Positions 41,847-49,376 of a DNA stretch of 64,000 nt are shown here, piece by piece. Every line of letters starts with the position of its first letter. Position 1 is the first letter of the stretch. The position numbers and the translations under genes are program-made. The DNA is from Haloarcula litorea (GTDB lineage Archaea > Halobacteriota > Halobacteria > Halobacteriales > Haloarculaceae): contig NZ_CP119779.1 in assembly GCF_029338195.1 (NCBI RefSeq), positions 496,001 to 560,000 on the forward strand, given 5' to 3'. The notes below the pieces were generated by a model. It was not told the DNA's origin. It did no database searches and was given only the letters and a program-made list of their open reading frames with translations.

Positions 41847-42842
41847 TCAGCCGCCGCCCTCGCCGCTGTTCCCGGGCGCGTCCGCCGAACCGCCGGAGGC
41901 ACCGTCACCCGGCGGACCGGTCCCGGAGCCGTCGTCGTCGCCCGCCGCCGACTCGCCCCCGCCGTCCCCGGCGTCTGCGTCGTCACCATCGTCCTCCTCG
42001 GACTCGTCGGGCGGACCTGCGTTCCCGCCGTCACCGCTCTCGTCGTCGGTGTCGTTCGAGTCGTTCGGTGGCCCCGAGTCGGCGGGTCCCTCACCTGGGT
42101 TCGCCGGCGGACCGCGTCGATCGGTCCCGTTTCCCGCCGCGACGTTTCCCGACGGACCGCGTCGATCGGTCCCGTTTCCCGCCGCGACGTTCCCCGGCGG
42201 ACCGCGCCGATCAGTCCCGTTTCCCGCCGAGACGTTCCCCGACGGTCCACCGCGCTCGCTGGGGCCGACCGCGGACCCGGGAACGTCTCCGGGCGGGCCG
42301 CGACCACCGACGGCCACCGCGGCCACGGCAGGCCCGTCGAGTTCGCTCGCGTTCCGCTCGAGCCGCTCGATGCGGCTGTCGTTCACGTTCGCGGCCCGGG
42401 CCGCCTCGTCCGTCTGGTTCACGGCCGCCCGGAGCGCGTCGATGCGGGCCGCGAGTCGACTCGTGCGGGCGACGTAGGCGGGCTCCGGGACCGAGCCGTT
42501 CTCGAAGCCTCGCTGCAGCGTGGCGTTGCGCTCGCGGAGCCGTTCGAGGCGCTGTTCGAGGCGGTCGACACGGCTGGTCACCATCCGCGTCCGCTGGCGC
42601 TCGTCGGCACCCCGGAACCGTGCGCTCCACATCCCGCGCTCGACGCTGTCGTTGGCGGCGGCGGAACTCGACTGGAGGAACGCGGTCAGTTTCGCTCCGA
42701 GTCCCCCCTCCGAGCTGTCGTTCGCCGACGCGGTCGGCGTGGCCGTCTCGGTCGGCGTCGCGGTCTCCTGGGCCGCGACCGCGGGGAGCGCGACGAGCGC
42801 ACCGACGACGAAGACGAGGACGACGACGTGCCGATAACTCAT
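41847..42842 (-). CDS. Secreted, repeat-rich, acidic and Gly/Pro/Asn-rich protein
   Basis: The product of 331 residues has a signal peptide (VVVLVFVVGALVALPAVAA), then an alpha-helical region with a leucine- and arginine-based heptad pattern (SRVDRLEQRLERLRERN), and a C-terminal low-complexity region. The unit RRGPPGNVAAGNGTD and variants recur about four times at protein residues about 198-245, encoded by near-identical 45-bp units (about 42108-42250). The tail is Asp, Gly and Pro rich. No anchor is visible, so it may be released or held by other surface proteins. Confidence 0.75.
   Translation of the reverse strand: MSYRHVVVLVFVVGALVALPAVAAQETATPTETATPTASANDSSEGGLGAKLTAFLQSSSAAANDSVERGMWSARFRGADERQRTRMVTSRVDRLEQRLERLRERNATLQRGFENGSVPEPAYVARTSRLAARIDALRAAVNQTDEAARAANVNDSRIERLERNASELDGPAVAAVAVGGRGPPGDVPGSAVGPSERGGPSGNVSAGNGTDRRGPPGNVAAGNGTDRRGPSGNVAAGNGTDRRGPPANPGEGPADSGPPNDSNDTDDESGDGGNAGPPDESEEDDGDDADAGDGGGESAAGDDDGSGTGPPGDGASGGSADAPGNSGEGGG
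42108..42250. repeat. 45-bp coding tandem repeat (about three and a half copies)
   Basis: The DNA units with GATCGGTCCCGTTTCCCGCC recur every 45 bases, at about 42118, 42163 and 42208 on the plus strand. They lie inside the gene 41847-42842 and give the 15-residue peptide unit. High identity between units suggests recent expansion or ongoing slippage. Confidence 0.8.
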
Positions 42843-42936
42843 CGCTTCCCAGAAGGGGGACCTGGGGTAAAAATCGAAACATTCGTTCGCTTCGTTCAGA
42901 CGGCGTCCGAGACGGCTCGAGAGAATGCGAGACCGT

Positions 42937-43575
42937 TTAATCGCTCCCCTCACCGAGTCTCGGCACGACGTACCACGCGACCCCGACGGCGAGGACCGAC
43001 AGCGCGACGCTGGCCGCCGCGAGCGGGCCGCCGGGGTCGTACCGCAGCGGCGGGTAGTAACCGAACCCGTAGTCGAGGACGTCGTTCGCCAGCGCGAGGA
43101 GGAGAGCAAACGCCAGCGCGCCGCGGGTCGTCCGTGCGTAGTGGGGGATCAACAGCGCCTCGGCGACGAAGCCGAGGTGGGTGACGATGATCCCGAAGTA
43201 CGCCCACGGGTCCGGGAAGTACGCCGCGAAGCGGAGGTTCAGCGCGACGGCCGTCCAGACGCCCATCTTCAGCAGCCAGACCAGCGCGAGCGTGTGCAGG
43301 TACGCGAGCGGCAGCGTGGCCGGGACGTCGTCCAGCGAGCGCCCGGCGAAGGGCAGCAGCGTCGCAAGCGACAGCGTCGTGAGGAACAGCGCGACCGGCG
43401 AGTCGGCGTACAGCGGCCAGAGGAACGTCGACACGGCCGGCATCGTCTCGACGTAGTAGCGCACGCCGACGAGGATGCCGACGGCGTTGACGACGAGCAG
43501 CCACACCAGGCTCGGCGTGTTCTCGAGGTAGTACCGCGCCCAGCGGCGCGGCAGCGGTCCCCGCTCGGTGTCCAT
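42937..43575 (-). CDS. DUF1405-family multi-helix membrane protein
   Basis: The product of 212 residues has about six transmembrane helices and the conserved N-terminal stretch YYLENTPSLVWLLVVNAVGI with MPAVSTFLWPLYADSP, which identifies DUF1405. The function is unknown in both bacteria and archaea. I chose ATG 43575 (MDTERGPLP) because the segment before it is disordered and not conserved. It is on the same strand as, but 94 bases away from, the repeat-rich secreted protein gene. Confidence 0.88.
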   Translation of the reverse strand: MDTERGPLPRRWARYYLENTPSLVWLLVVNAVGILVGVRYYVETMPAVSTFLWPLYADSPVALFLTTLSLATLLPFAGRSLDDVPATLPLAYLHTLALVWLLKMGVWTAVALNLRFAAYFPDPWAYFGIIVTHLGFVAEALLIPHYARTTRGALAFALLLALANDVLDYGFGYYPPLRYDPGGPLAAASVALSVLAVGVAWYVVPRLGEGSD

Positions 43576-43673
43576 ACCTGCGGTGGGACGCGGTGGGGGG
43601 AAACCGCTGTCGGTCCCCGACGGCTCGCTCGCGGCGGTCGGATTGCCCGACGGCAAAAGGGTACCGGCGAAGA

Positions 43674-43680
43674 CTTATGT
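43674..43680 (+). promoter_or_regulatory. TATA-like element of the 43710 gene
   Basis: CTTATGT stands 30 to 36 bases before ATG 43710 in a G+C-rich region. It supports the start used here rather than the longer in-frame ATG at 43593, which would place the promoter inside the gene. Confidence 0.5.
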
Positions 43681-43709
43681 GTGTTACCGATCCACATACA
43701 CCCGTACCG

Positions 43710-44075
43710 ATGTTCGAACGCTTCTCCCGCGGTTACTACCTCGGGCGTCTCTACGTCCACCCCCGCGACGGGGAGGTCCCCGCGATGTGTCGGGACCAGC
43801 ACGAGCGCGTCAACGAGCAACTGTACGGTGCGGACGAGGGGCTGACACGGACGGACCTCCCGCTCGTGATGAAGCTCGGCTCGCGCCACTTCGCCGTCCG
43901 GGGCGACGAGTCGGTCCCGGCCGACACCCTCGCCGTGCCGGCCGACATCTTGGAGTCCGCGAACGTGGACAATCCGCCGACGCTCAGCGAGGTGTTCCTC
44001 GCCAAGGCCGACCACGCGGCACAGCTGCTCTCGGTGGCCGACACCACGGGCGTCCTGCCCGACAGCGCCGTCTAG
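43710..44075 (+). CDS. Conserved haloarchaeal protein (DUF5802-like)
   Basis: The product of 121 residues starts MFERFSRGYYLGRLYVHPRD and continues with a beta-rich, polar domain, including KLGSRHFAVRGDESVPADTL. The FSRGYYLGRLYV start is typical of a haloarchaeal family that I recall as DUF5802, but the assignment is from memory. No catalytic motif is evident. It lies 42 bases before a Vms1-like release factor gene on the same strand, so the two may be co-transcribed. Confidence 0.7.
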   Translation: MFERFSRGYYLGRLYVHPRDGEVPAMCRDQHERVNEQLYGADEGLTRTDLPLVMKLGSRHFAVRGDESVPADTLAVPADILESANVDNPPTLSEVFLAKADHAAQLLSVADTTGVLPDSAV

Positions 44076-44117
44076 GGGCAGTCACTTTTAAGCCGGTCGG
44101 CGTCGCCGCTCCAGTCG

Positions 44118-45011
44118 ATGCTGGACCGGCTGCTGGGTCGTGCCTCGCTGAAAGACCGCATCGCGGAACTGGAAGAAGAGAACCGCCACCTCGAACGGGA
44201 GCGCGACGCCGAGGAGGAACGCCGCGCCGAGGCCGTCACCGAGCGCCAGCGGGCCGAGCAGGAGGTCAACCGGCTGGAGGACCGCGTCACCGAACTCGAG
44301 GACCGCGTCGAGCGGCTCCAGTCCGAGAGCGGCGACCGCGCGTTCCGACACGAGGAACGGCTGACCGGCGACCGCGTCGGGGCCGTGCTGGACCGCCTCG
44401 CGTCGGTCGACAGCGACCCGGAGGGCGTGTTCACCGCCTACGTCGCCGACGAGAGCGACCTCCCCGAGCCCGTCCGCGAGGCGTTCGGCGACCGGGCCGG
44501 GCTGGTCGCTCGGGCCGCACCCTGTCTCGCTGTCACGGACGACGCGGGCCTGCTGTCGGTCTGTCTCTCCGCGCCGAACCCGCCCGCGCCGTTCACGGAG
44601 TGGGACGATTCGGTCTCGCTCGACCGAGCGTGGTTCGAGCCAACGGGCCGTCACGCGGTCGCGCTGGTCCGGTCTGACCTGTTCGCACTGGGCGAGTACG
44701 ACGGCCGCGAGCGGGTCGCCTTCCACGGGTTCGACTCCGAACTCAAGAACCAACACTCGAAGGGCGGCTTCTCGCAGGCCCGCTTCGAGCGGCTGCGCGA
44801 TCAGCAGATCGCCAGTCACGTCGAGCGCTGCCGGGCCGCCGTCGAGGAGGTCGATCCCGACCGGCTGTTCGTCGTCGGCGAGGGCTCGGTCCTCCACGAG
44901 TTCGCCGACGCCGCCGACCTGACGGCCCCGGTCGACGCCACCGGCGACCCCGAGGACGCGCTCGCCGACGCGGTCCGCTCGCTGTGGACCGTCCGGCTCC
45001 GAGCGCCGTGA
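44118..45011 (+). CDS. Vms1-like (VLRF1) peptidyl-tRNA release factor
   Basis: The protein of 297 residues starts with a coiled coil (about 10-75, RIAELEEENRHLERERDAEE) and then has an eRF1-like domain with the motif SKGGFSQARFERLRDQQ (residues 214-230). Q220 corresponds to the catalytic glutamine of Vms1/ANKZF1, which releases stalled nascent chains from peptidyl-tRNA on 50S/60S subunits. This predicts a role in ribosome quality control. The coiled coil may contact the ribosome. Neighbouring genes give no extra functional link. Confidence 0.85.
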   Translation: MLDRLLGRASLKDRIAELEEENRHLERERDAEEERRAEAVTERQRAEQEVNRLEDRVTELEDRVERLQSESGDRAFRHEERLTGDRVGAVLDRLASVDSDPEGVFTAYVADESDLPEPVREAFGDRAGLVARAAPCLAVTDDAGLLSVCLSAPNPPAPFTEWDDSVSLDRAWFEPTGRHAVALVRSDLFALGEYDGRERVAFHGFDSELKNQHSKGGFSQARFERLRDQQIASHVERCRAAVEEVDPDRLFVVGEGSVLHEFADAADLTAPVDATGDPEDALADAVRSLWTVRLRAP

Positions 45012-45050
45012 CCGGAAAGGTTCAAGCCACCTGCAAGAGCCACGTGGTGT

Positions 45051-45482
45051 ATGGGCAAGCGTATCCTCGTTCCCGTCGACGAGTCGACCCAGGCACGCAC
45101 GGCCGTCGAGTTCGCCGCCGAGAACAGTCCCGACGCGACGCTGATCCTCCTCCACGTCATCAACCCCGCCGAGGCCGGCTACAGCCCCGGCGCGTCGGTC
45201 CCGACCTTCCCCGAGGAGTGGTTCGAGACCCGCAAGACCACCGCCGAGGCGCTGTTCGACGAACTCACCGCCGTCGCCGAGGAGTTCGGTGCCGACGACG
45301 TCGAGCGCGTCACCGAGGTCGGTCGGCCGACGACGGCCATCGTGGAGTACGCCGACGAGCACGACGTCGACCAGATCGTGATGGGGAGTCACGGGCGGGC
45401 CGGTGTCTCCCGGATCCTGCTTGGCAGCGTCGCCGAGACGGTCGTCCGGCGGGCGACGGTCCCCGTGACCGTCGTTCGGTGA
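45051..45482 (+). CDS. Universal stress protein (UspA family)
   Basis: The protein of 143 residues begins MGKRILVPVDESTQARTAVEF and has the ATP-binding signature GSHGRAGVSRILLGSVAE, with the usual G-x2-G-x9-G-S spacing. It ends VTVVR, the standard family end. It should bind ATP and form dimers. A second USP lies on the opposite strand after the tandem repeats, and its loop is altered. The relation to the preceding release factor gene is unclear. Confidence 0.93.
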   Translation: MGKRILVPVDESTQARTAVEFAAENSPDATLILLHVINPAEAGYSPGASVPTFPEEWFETRKTTAEALFDELTAVAEEFGADDVERVTEVGRPTTAIVEYADEHDVDQIVMGSHGRAGVSRILLGSVAETVVRRATVPVTVVR

Positions 45483-45519
45483 CGGCGCTGTCCGGCCGGG
45501 GCTCGGCGTGAGAGCGCGG

Positions 45520-45633
45520 GGCTGGGCTGCCACAGGCGTACCAGACCGCGGCTGAACTGCCCCGAGTCCGCGTACCAGACCGCGGCTGAACTGCCCCGAG
45601 TCCGCGTACCAGACCGCGGCTGAACTGCCGCGG
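45520..45633. repeat. 34-bp tandem repeat between two USP genes
   Basis: The unit CGTACCAGACCGCGGCTGAA with CTGCCCCGAGTC is repeated with starts at 45537, 45571 and 45605 (period 34). A degenerate fourth unit lies upstream (about 45520). The third unit changes into the sequence that leads to the stop codon of the minus-strand USP gene at 45634. The array fills the convergent gap between the USP genes, and no gene or promoter is visible there. Confidence 0.9.
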
Positions 45634-46077
45634 TCAGGCGTGCCGTACGATGTGGACGTCGTACCGAGGGTCCTCCGAGACCGGCGCGCCCACGCTGGAG
45701 ACCGGCGTCGACACCCGACCCGCGTTCTCGCTGCCGATGAAGACGACAGAGGCGTCGACGTCGTGGGCGACCTGTCGGATGGTCCGGACCACGTCGGTCG
45801 TGATCGAGGCCATCGAACTCACGTCCTCGGGCACCTCGAACCGGAAGTCGGCGTCGGGGGCCACCTCCCGGACCCGCGCTTCGAGTCGATCGGCGATGGT
45901 CTCGGGGTCGAACGGGTCCTCCGGGCCGAGCCAGCCCCGTTCGAGCGCGTAGTCGGGTTCGTCGGGGACGACGGCCAGCGCCAGCACCGACTCGCCGGTG
46001 TAGTCGGCGAACTCCGTCGCGCGTTCGAGCGCGGCAACCGAGAGGTCCGAGCCGTCGAAGGGGACGAGCAGCGTCAT
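45634..46077 (-). CDS. Universal stress protein-like, atypical
   Basis: The protein of 147 residues begins MTLLVPFDGSDLSVAALERA, the usual USP start. The ATP-loop region reads FIGSENAGRVSTPVSSVGAPV instead of the GxxGxxxxxxxxxG(S/T) signature, so ATP binding may be absent. It ends YDVHIVRHA. It is convergent with the regular USP gene across the tandem repeat and divergent from a DUF4013 gene. Confidence 0.88.
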   Translation of the reverse strand: MTLLVPFDGSDLSVAALERATEFADYTGESVLALAVVPDEPDYALERGWLGPEDPFDPETIADRLEARVREVAPDADFRFEVPEDVSSMASITTDVVRTIRQVAHDVDASVVFIGSENAGRVSTPVSSVGAPVSEDPRYDVHIVRHA

Positions 46078-46167
46078 ACCTCGGCCGTCGCCCGCCGGTG
46101 AGTTAAGTGTACCCGAGACGCCGCCGGCCCGTGGTCGGAACGACTGCTTACCCTGTACAAGCCGCCG

Positions 46168-46177
46168 ATAACTATAC
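46168..46177 (+). promoter_or_regulatory. TATA-like element of the DUF4013 gene
   Basis: The sequence ATAACTATAC lies 23 to 32 bases before the ATG at 46200 and is the only strongly A+T-rich element in the divergent interval with the USP gene. It fits a leaderless transcript. Confidence 0.5.
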
Positions 46178-46199
46178 GCTGACGACCCGGAGTCCGTCT

Positions 46200-46898
46200 A
46201 TGGCTCTCGAAGATTCGCTCACGTACCCGACGGACGACGACGACTGGATCACGACCGTTCTCGTTGGCGGTGTGCTCACGCTGTTAGGCGTCCTGATCGT
46301 CCCGACCATCCTCGTGTCGGGGTATCTCGTCCGTGTGATCCGGAGCCGGGCCGACGGCGAGGCGGGCCTGCCGGCGTTCGAGGACTGGACCGACCTGCTG
46401 GTCGACGGCCTGAAGGCGACGGTCATCAGCGTCGTCTACATGCTCGTCCCGCTGGTCGTCGCCGGCGTCGCCGTCGGCGGAGCCCTCGTCTCGTTCGCGA
46501 CCGGCTCCGACCTCGGGGCCGGCGTCGGACTGTTCGGCCTGCTGGCCGGACTCCTCGTGTCGGGCCTGCTGACGCTCGTGTTCGGCTACCTCGCCGTCGC
46601 CGGGCTGGTCAACTTCGCCTGCGAGCGGGAGTTCGGTGCCGCCTTCGACGTCGACACCGTCAGGACGCTGGCGCTGTCCCGCGAGTACGCCGTCCCGTGG
46701 CTCGTCTCTGTGGCCGTGTTCCTGGGCGCGAGCGTCGTCGTCGGCGTCCTGAACGGGGTCCCGCTGCTGGGGACCGTCGTCGGCGCGTTCGTGTTCTTCT
46801 ACGCCTACCTCGTGGCCGCGGACCTGTGGGCGACCGGCTACAACGCCGCGCTCGACGACCGGCCCGAACGACAGCCCGCCAGTTCCGCGGCCGTCTGA
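46200..46898 (+). CDS. DUF4013-family membrane protein
   Basis: The product of 232 residues has four to five long transmembrane helices: about 20-45, 70-95, 100-125, 165-185 and 185-205. The motif LPAFEDWTDLLVDGLKATVI between the first and second helix and AGLVNFACEREFGAAFD later are typical of DUF4013. No function is known. ATG 46200 begins with MALEDSLTYPTDDDDW, and the promoter lies just upstream. Confidence 0.88.
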   Translation: MALEDSLTYPTDDDDWITTVLVGGVLTLLGVLIVPTILVSGYLVRVIRSRADGEAGLPAFEDWTDLLVDGLKATVISVVYMLVPLVVAGVAVGGALVSFATGSDLGAGVGLFGLLAGLLVSGLLTLVFGYLAVAGLVNFACEREFGAAFDVDTVRTLALSREYAVPWLVSVAVFLGASVVVGVLNGVPLLGTVVGAFVFFYAYLVAADLWATGYNAALDDRPERQPASSAAV

Positions 46899-46901
46899 GC
46901 G

Positions 46902-48020
46902 TCAGAAGATGTTCGCCTGCTGGTAGACGCTGATGCCGTCCATCGTGATCTCGTAGGGTTTGGTCTCCCGGGAGTGGTTGGCGTTGCGGATCTTCTGGAT
47001 CTCGACGGCCAGCCGGGTCTCCTGGGTCTCCGAGCGGACGTACTGCAGGACGAACACGGCGTCGGTCAGGTACTCGATGATGCCGTGCCGGGAGGCGTAG
47101 GCGTTGGTCTCGCTGGCCTCGGAGGTGAACATCGTCGTCACGCCGGCGGCCTTCAGCGACCGCGTGAAGTCGAACACCTCGGTCCGGCGGCGCGCCTGGT
47201 CGTCGTACATCATCTCCAGCAGCGAGACGGAGTCCAGCACCAGCCGATCGGCGTCGAAGTCCTCGACGAGGTCCGGCAGCTCCCCCCGGATGTTGTCGAG
47301 GCTGTTGGCCATCTCGACGGGGTCGAGGTCGACGATGGCGAGGCGGTCCTCGGCCTCGTAGCGGTCGAACTCCCAACCGCGGTCGTTGGCCGTGGCCATG
47401 ATGTCGTCGTGGGACTGCTCCAGGGTGATGAACACGCAGTTCTCGCCCGATTCGAGACCGTGGTGGAGGAACTGGAGGCCGAAGGTGGTCTTGCCGGTCC
47501 CGGCAGAGCCGATGGCGACGATGAGATGGCGCTCCGGGATGCCGCCCTGGATCATCCCGTCGAGGCCCTCGATGCCGACGTCGATCCGGGGGATGTCCGA
47601 GTCGAAGTCCTCGTCCTCGAACTCCGAATCGCCGCCGAGGTCCGCCTCGCCGCCCGCCGACTCGAACGCGGACCCGAAGTCGTCCTCGAACAGGCCGCCC
47701 TCGCCGTCACCGCTGTCGGCGAAGGGACTGTCGCTCCCGTCGGCCGTGCCGCCCAGCGATCCCTCACCGCCGCCCTCGAAGGGGCTGTCGTCCGCCGTGT
47801 CCGTGTCGCCGCCGAAGGCGACGTCGGTCTCGGTGCCGAAGGGGGTGTCGCCGTCGCTCCCCTCGAAGGGGCTGTCGTCCGCCGCGTCGCCGCTCTCGGC
47901 CGACGACCCGTCGCCGCCCGGGGGGCGATCGCTGTCGCCGTCGTTCCCGGCAGCGCCGGTCTCACCCTCGTCGCCGTCCTCGACGGCGCTCTCGAACCAG
48001 TCGTCGTCCTCCTCGGTCAT
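46902..48020 (-). CDS. KaiC/RadA-like single-domain ATPase with acidic N-terminal tail
   Basis: The protein of 372 residues has an acidic, Gly/Ser-rich, probably disordered N-terminus (about 1-140), with a DDSPFEG motif twice and a related DSPFADS. A KaiC-type ATPase domain follows (about 143-365). Walker A is GSAGTGKTTF (171-180), with FITLEQSHDDIMATA and a Walker B-like RLVLDSVSLL. Only one KaiC domain is present, in contrast to the clock protein. It may be a signalling or DNA-related ATPase of the Rad55-like group. ATG 48020 is preferred to 48032, which adds four residues. Confidence 0.85.
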   Translation of the reverse strand: MTEEDDDWFESAVEDGDEGETGAAGNDGDSDRPPGGDGSSAESGDAADDSPFEGSDGDTPFGTETDVAFGGDTDTADDSPFEGGGEGSLGGTADGSDSPFADSGDGEGGLFEDDFGSAFESAGGEADLGGDSEFEDEDFDSDIPRIDVGIEGLDGMIQGGIPERHLIVAIGSAGTGKTTFGLQFLHHGLESGENCVFITLEQSHDDIMATANDRGWEFDRYEAEDRLAIVDLDPVEMANSLDNIRGELPDLVEDFDADRLVLDSVSLLEMMYDDQARRRTEVFDFTRSLKAAGVTTMFTSEASETNAYASRHGIIEYLTDAVFVLQYVRSETQETRLAVEIQKIRNANHSRETKPYEITMDGISVYQQANIF

Positions 48021-48131
48021 CGCCCCGACCACCGGCCACTGACCCGGGCCATACCCCAGCGTTCTCGTGCAGACGGAAATAACCTTGCCGTCGTGGAGGG
48101 TTTAAGCCCGCCCGGCGAGAACGCCCGACCG

Positions 48132-48983
48132 ATGAGGGTCGGACTCGTCGCCCAGCGCGACAACGACCGGGCACTCGCTCTCGCGAACACGCTGACTCGG
48201 CGACTGGACGCGGTCGGCGCGTCGGTGGTCGTCGACCCGACCACCGGCGAGGCGGCGACCGACGGCGGCGACTGGGACGGAGCCGTGCCGTCGAGCGTCG
48301 ACGTCGACGAGATGGCGGCGTGTGACCTCGTCGTGAGCGTCGGCGGCGACGGCACCTTCCTCTACGCCGCCCGCGGGGCGGGGTCGACGCCGATCATGGG
48401 CGTCAACCTCGGCGAGGTGGGGTTCCTGAACTCGCTGGCACCGGAGGAGGCCGTCGAGACCGTGGTCGCGGAGGCGGAACACATCCAGAAGACCGGCAGC
48501 GCCAGGACCCGCGCGATGCCGCGCCTGCGGGCGGGCGGCGACGGCTGGGCGCTCCCGCCGGCGCTCAACGAGGTCGTCGTCCAGGGCGACCACCGGGGGA
48601 GCGGCGGCGGCGGCCACTTCCGGGTCAGCGTCGACGGGGCCACCTACAGCGAGGGCCACGCCGACGGCGTCCTCGTCGCGACGCCGACCGGCTCGACGGC
48701 GTACAACCTCAGCGAGGGCGGGCCGCTCGTCCACCCGGACGTGGCCGGCCTCGTCGTGACGGGGATGGCCGACGACGACGGGATGCCGCCGCTGGTCGTC
48801 GACGCCGACAGCGACGTGGTGGTAGAACTGACCGACGCCGAGGCCGGCGTCGCCGTCAGCGACGGGCGGGTTCGCGAAGAACGGGCGACGCCGCTCCGCG
48901 TAACGCTGTCGCGTGCCGGCGAGCCGGTCAGGCTCGCGGGACCACCGCTCGACTTCTTCACCGCCCTCGACAAGCTCGCCTAG
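48132..48983 (+). CDS. nadK: NAD kinase (archaeal type)
   Basis: The product of 283 residues has the diacylglycerol-kinase-like fold with the GGDGT motif (71-75), preceded by DLVVSV, and LNEVVVQGDH in the middle. The substrate region TPTGSTAYNLSEGGPLVHP is complete. It phosphorylates NAD to NADP. ATG 48132 follows a short A+T-poor leader; an in-frame start far upstream would cross the KaiC-like gene. Its TAG overlaps the TAG of the next gene on the opposite strand (CTAG 48980). Confidence 0.94.
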   Translation: MRVGLVAQRDNDRALALANTLTRRLDAVGASVVVDPTTGEAATDGGDWDGAVPSSVDVDEMAACDLVVSVGGDGTFLYAARGAGSTPIMGVNLGEVGFLNSLAPEEAVETVVAEAEHIQKTGSARTRAMPRLRAGGDGWALPPALNEVVVQGDHRGSGGGGHFRVSVDGATYSEGHADGVLVATPTGSTAYNLSEGGPLVHPDVAGLVVTGMADDDGMPPLVVDADSDVVVELTDAEAGVAVSDGRVREERATPLRVTLSRAGEPVRLAGPPLDFFTALDKLA

Positions 48984-49267
48984 CGGCGACCGACCGCGTA
49001 CAGGACCGGTGCCAGCGCGACGAGGACGATCCCGAACATCTTGTACTGGAGCGCCGACCCGAGGACGCTCCCGGCGTTCGGTTCGAGCATCGCGGCGGGC
49101 AACAGCAGTAACAGCAGGCCGATACCGACGGTGTGAGCCCCCAGCATCCGCAACGACCGCGTCGGGAGGATCCCGACGGCCCCGACGACGAACCCCAGCA
49201 ACAGGACGTCCCCGACGGTGTACCTCAACAGGAAGCTGTCGACGAGTTGCAGCGGTGGCGCGAGCAT
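48980..49267 (-). CDS. Small membrane protein next to nadK
   Basis: The product of 95 residues has about three helices: VLLLGFVVGAVGIL, GIGLLLLLLPAAML and FGIVLVALAPVLYAV. I recognise no family. The first helix is preceded by an N-terminal stretch with LLRYTVGD. ATG 49267 is preferred; the longer in-frame start at 49462 would run into the response-regulator gene. A TTTAAAG element at about 49299 may be its TATA box. The stop overlaps that of nadK. Confidence 0.65.
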   Translation of the reverse strand: MLAPPLQLVDSFLLRYTVGDVLLLGFVVGAVGILPTRSLRMLGAHTVGIGLLLLLLPAAMLEPNAGSVLGSALQYKMFGIVLVALAPVLYAVGRR

Positions 49268-49345
49268 TCCTGTTCCGAAATTGACCCCGTTGCAGCCTTT
49301 AAAGTTCCGTTCCGTCTCGTCCCGGACCGGCGACGGAGAGGAAAA

Positions 49346-49353
49346 ATAGTTAT
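49346..49353 (+). promoter_or_regulatory. TATA-like element before the leaderless HalX gene
   Basis: The sequence AATAGTTATATG (about 49346-49355) stands roughly 25 bases before the GTG at 49377. It lies next to, and partly in, the upstream GTG codon at 49356, which makes that earlier start unlikely. Confidence 0.55.
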
Positions 49354-49376
49354 ATGTGGCTGCGAAAGGAACCTGT

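Noticed and set aside
45520-45633. The 34-bp repeat considered as a CRISPR array
   Set aside because: The units follow each other without unique spacers, only about three copies are present, and no cas gene is near.
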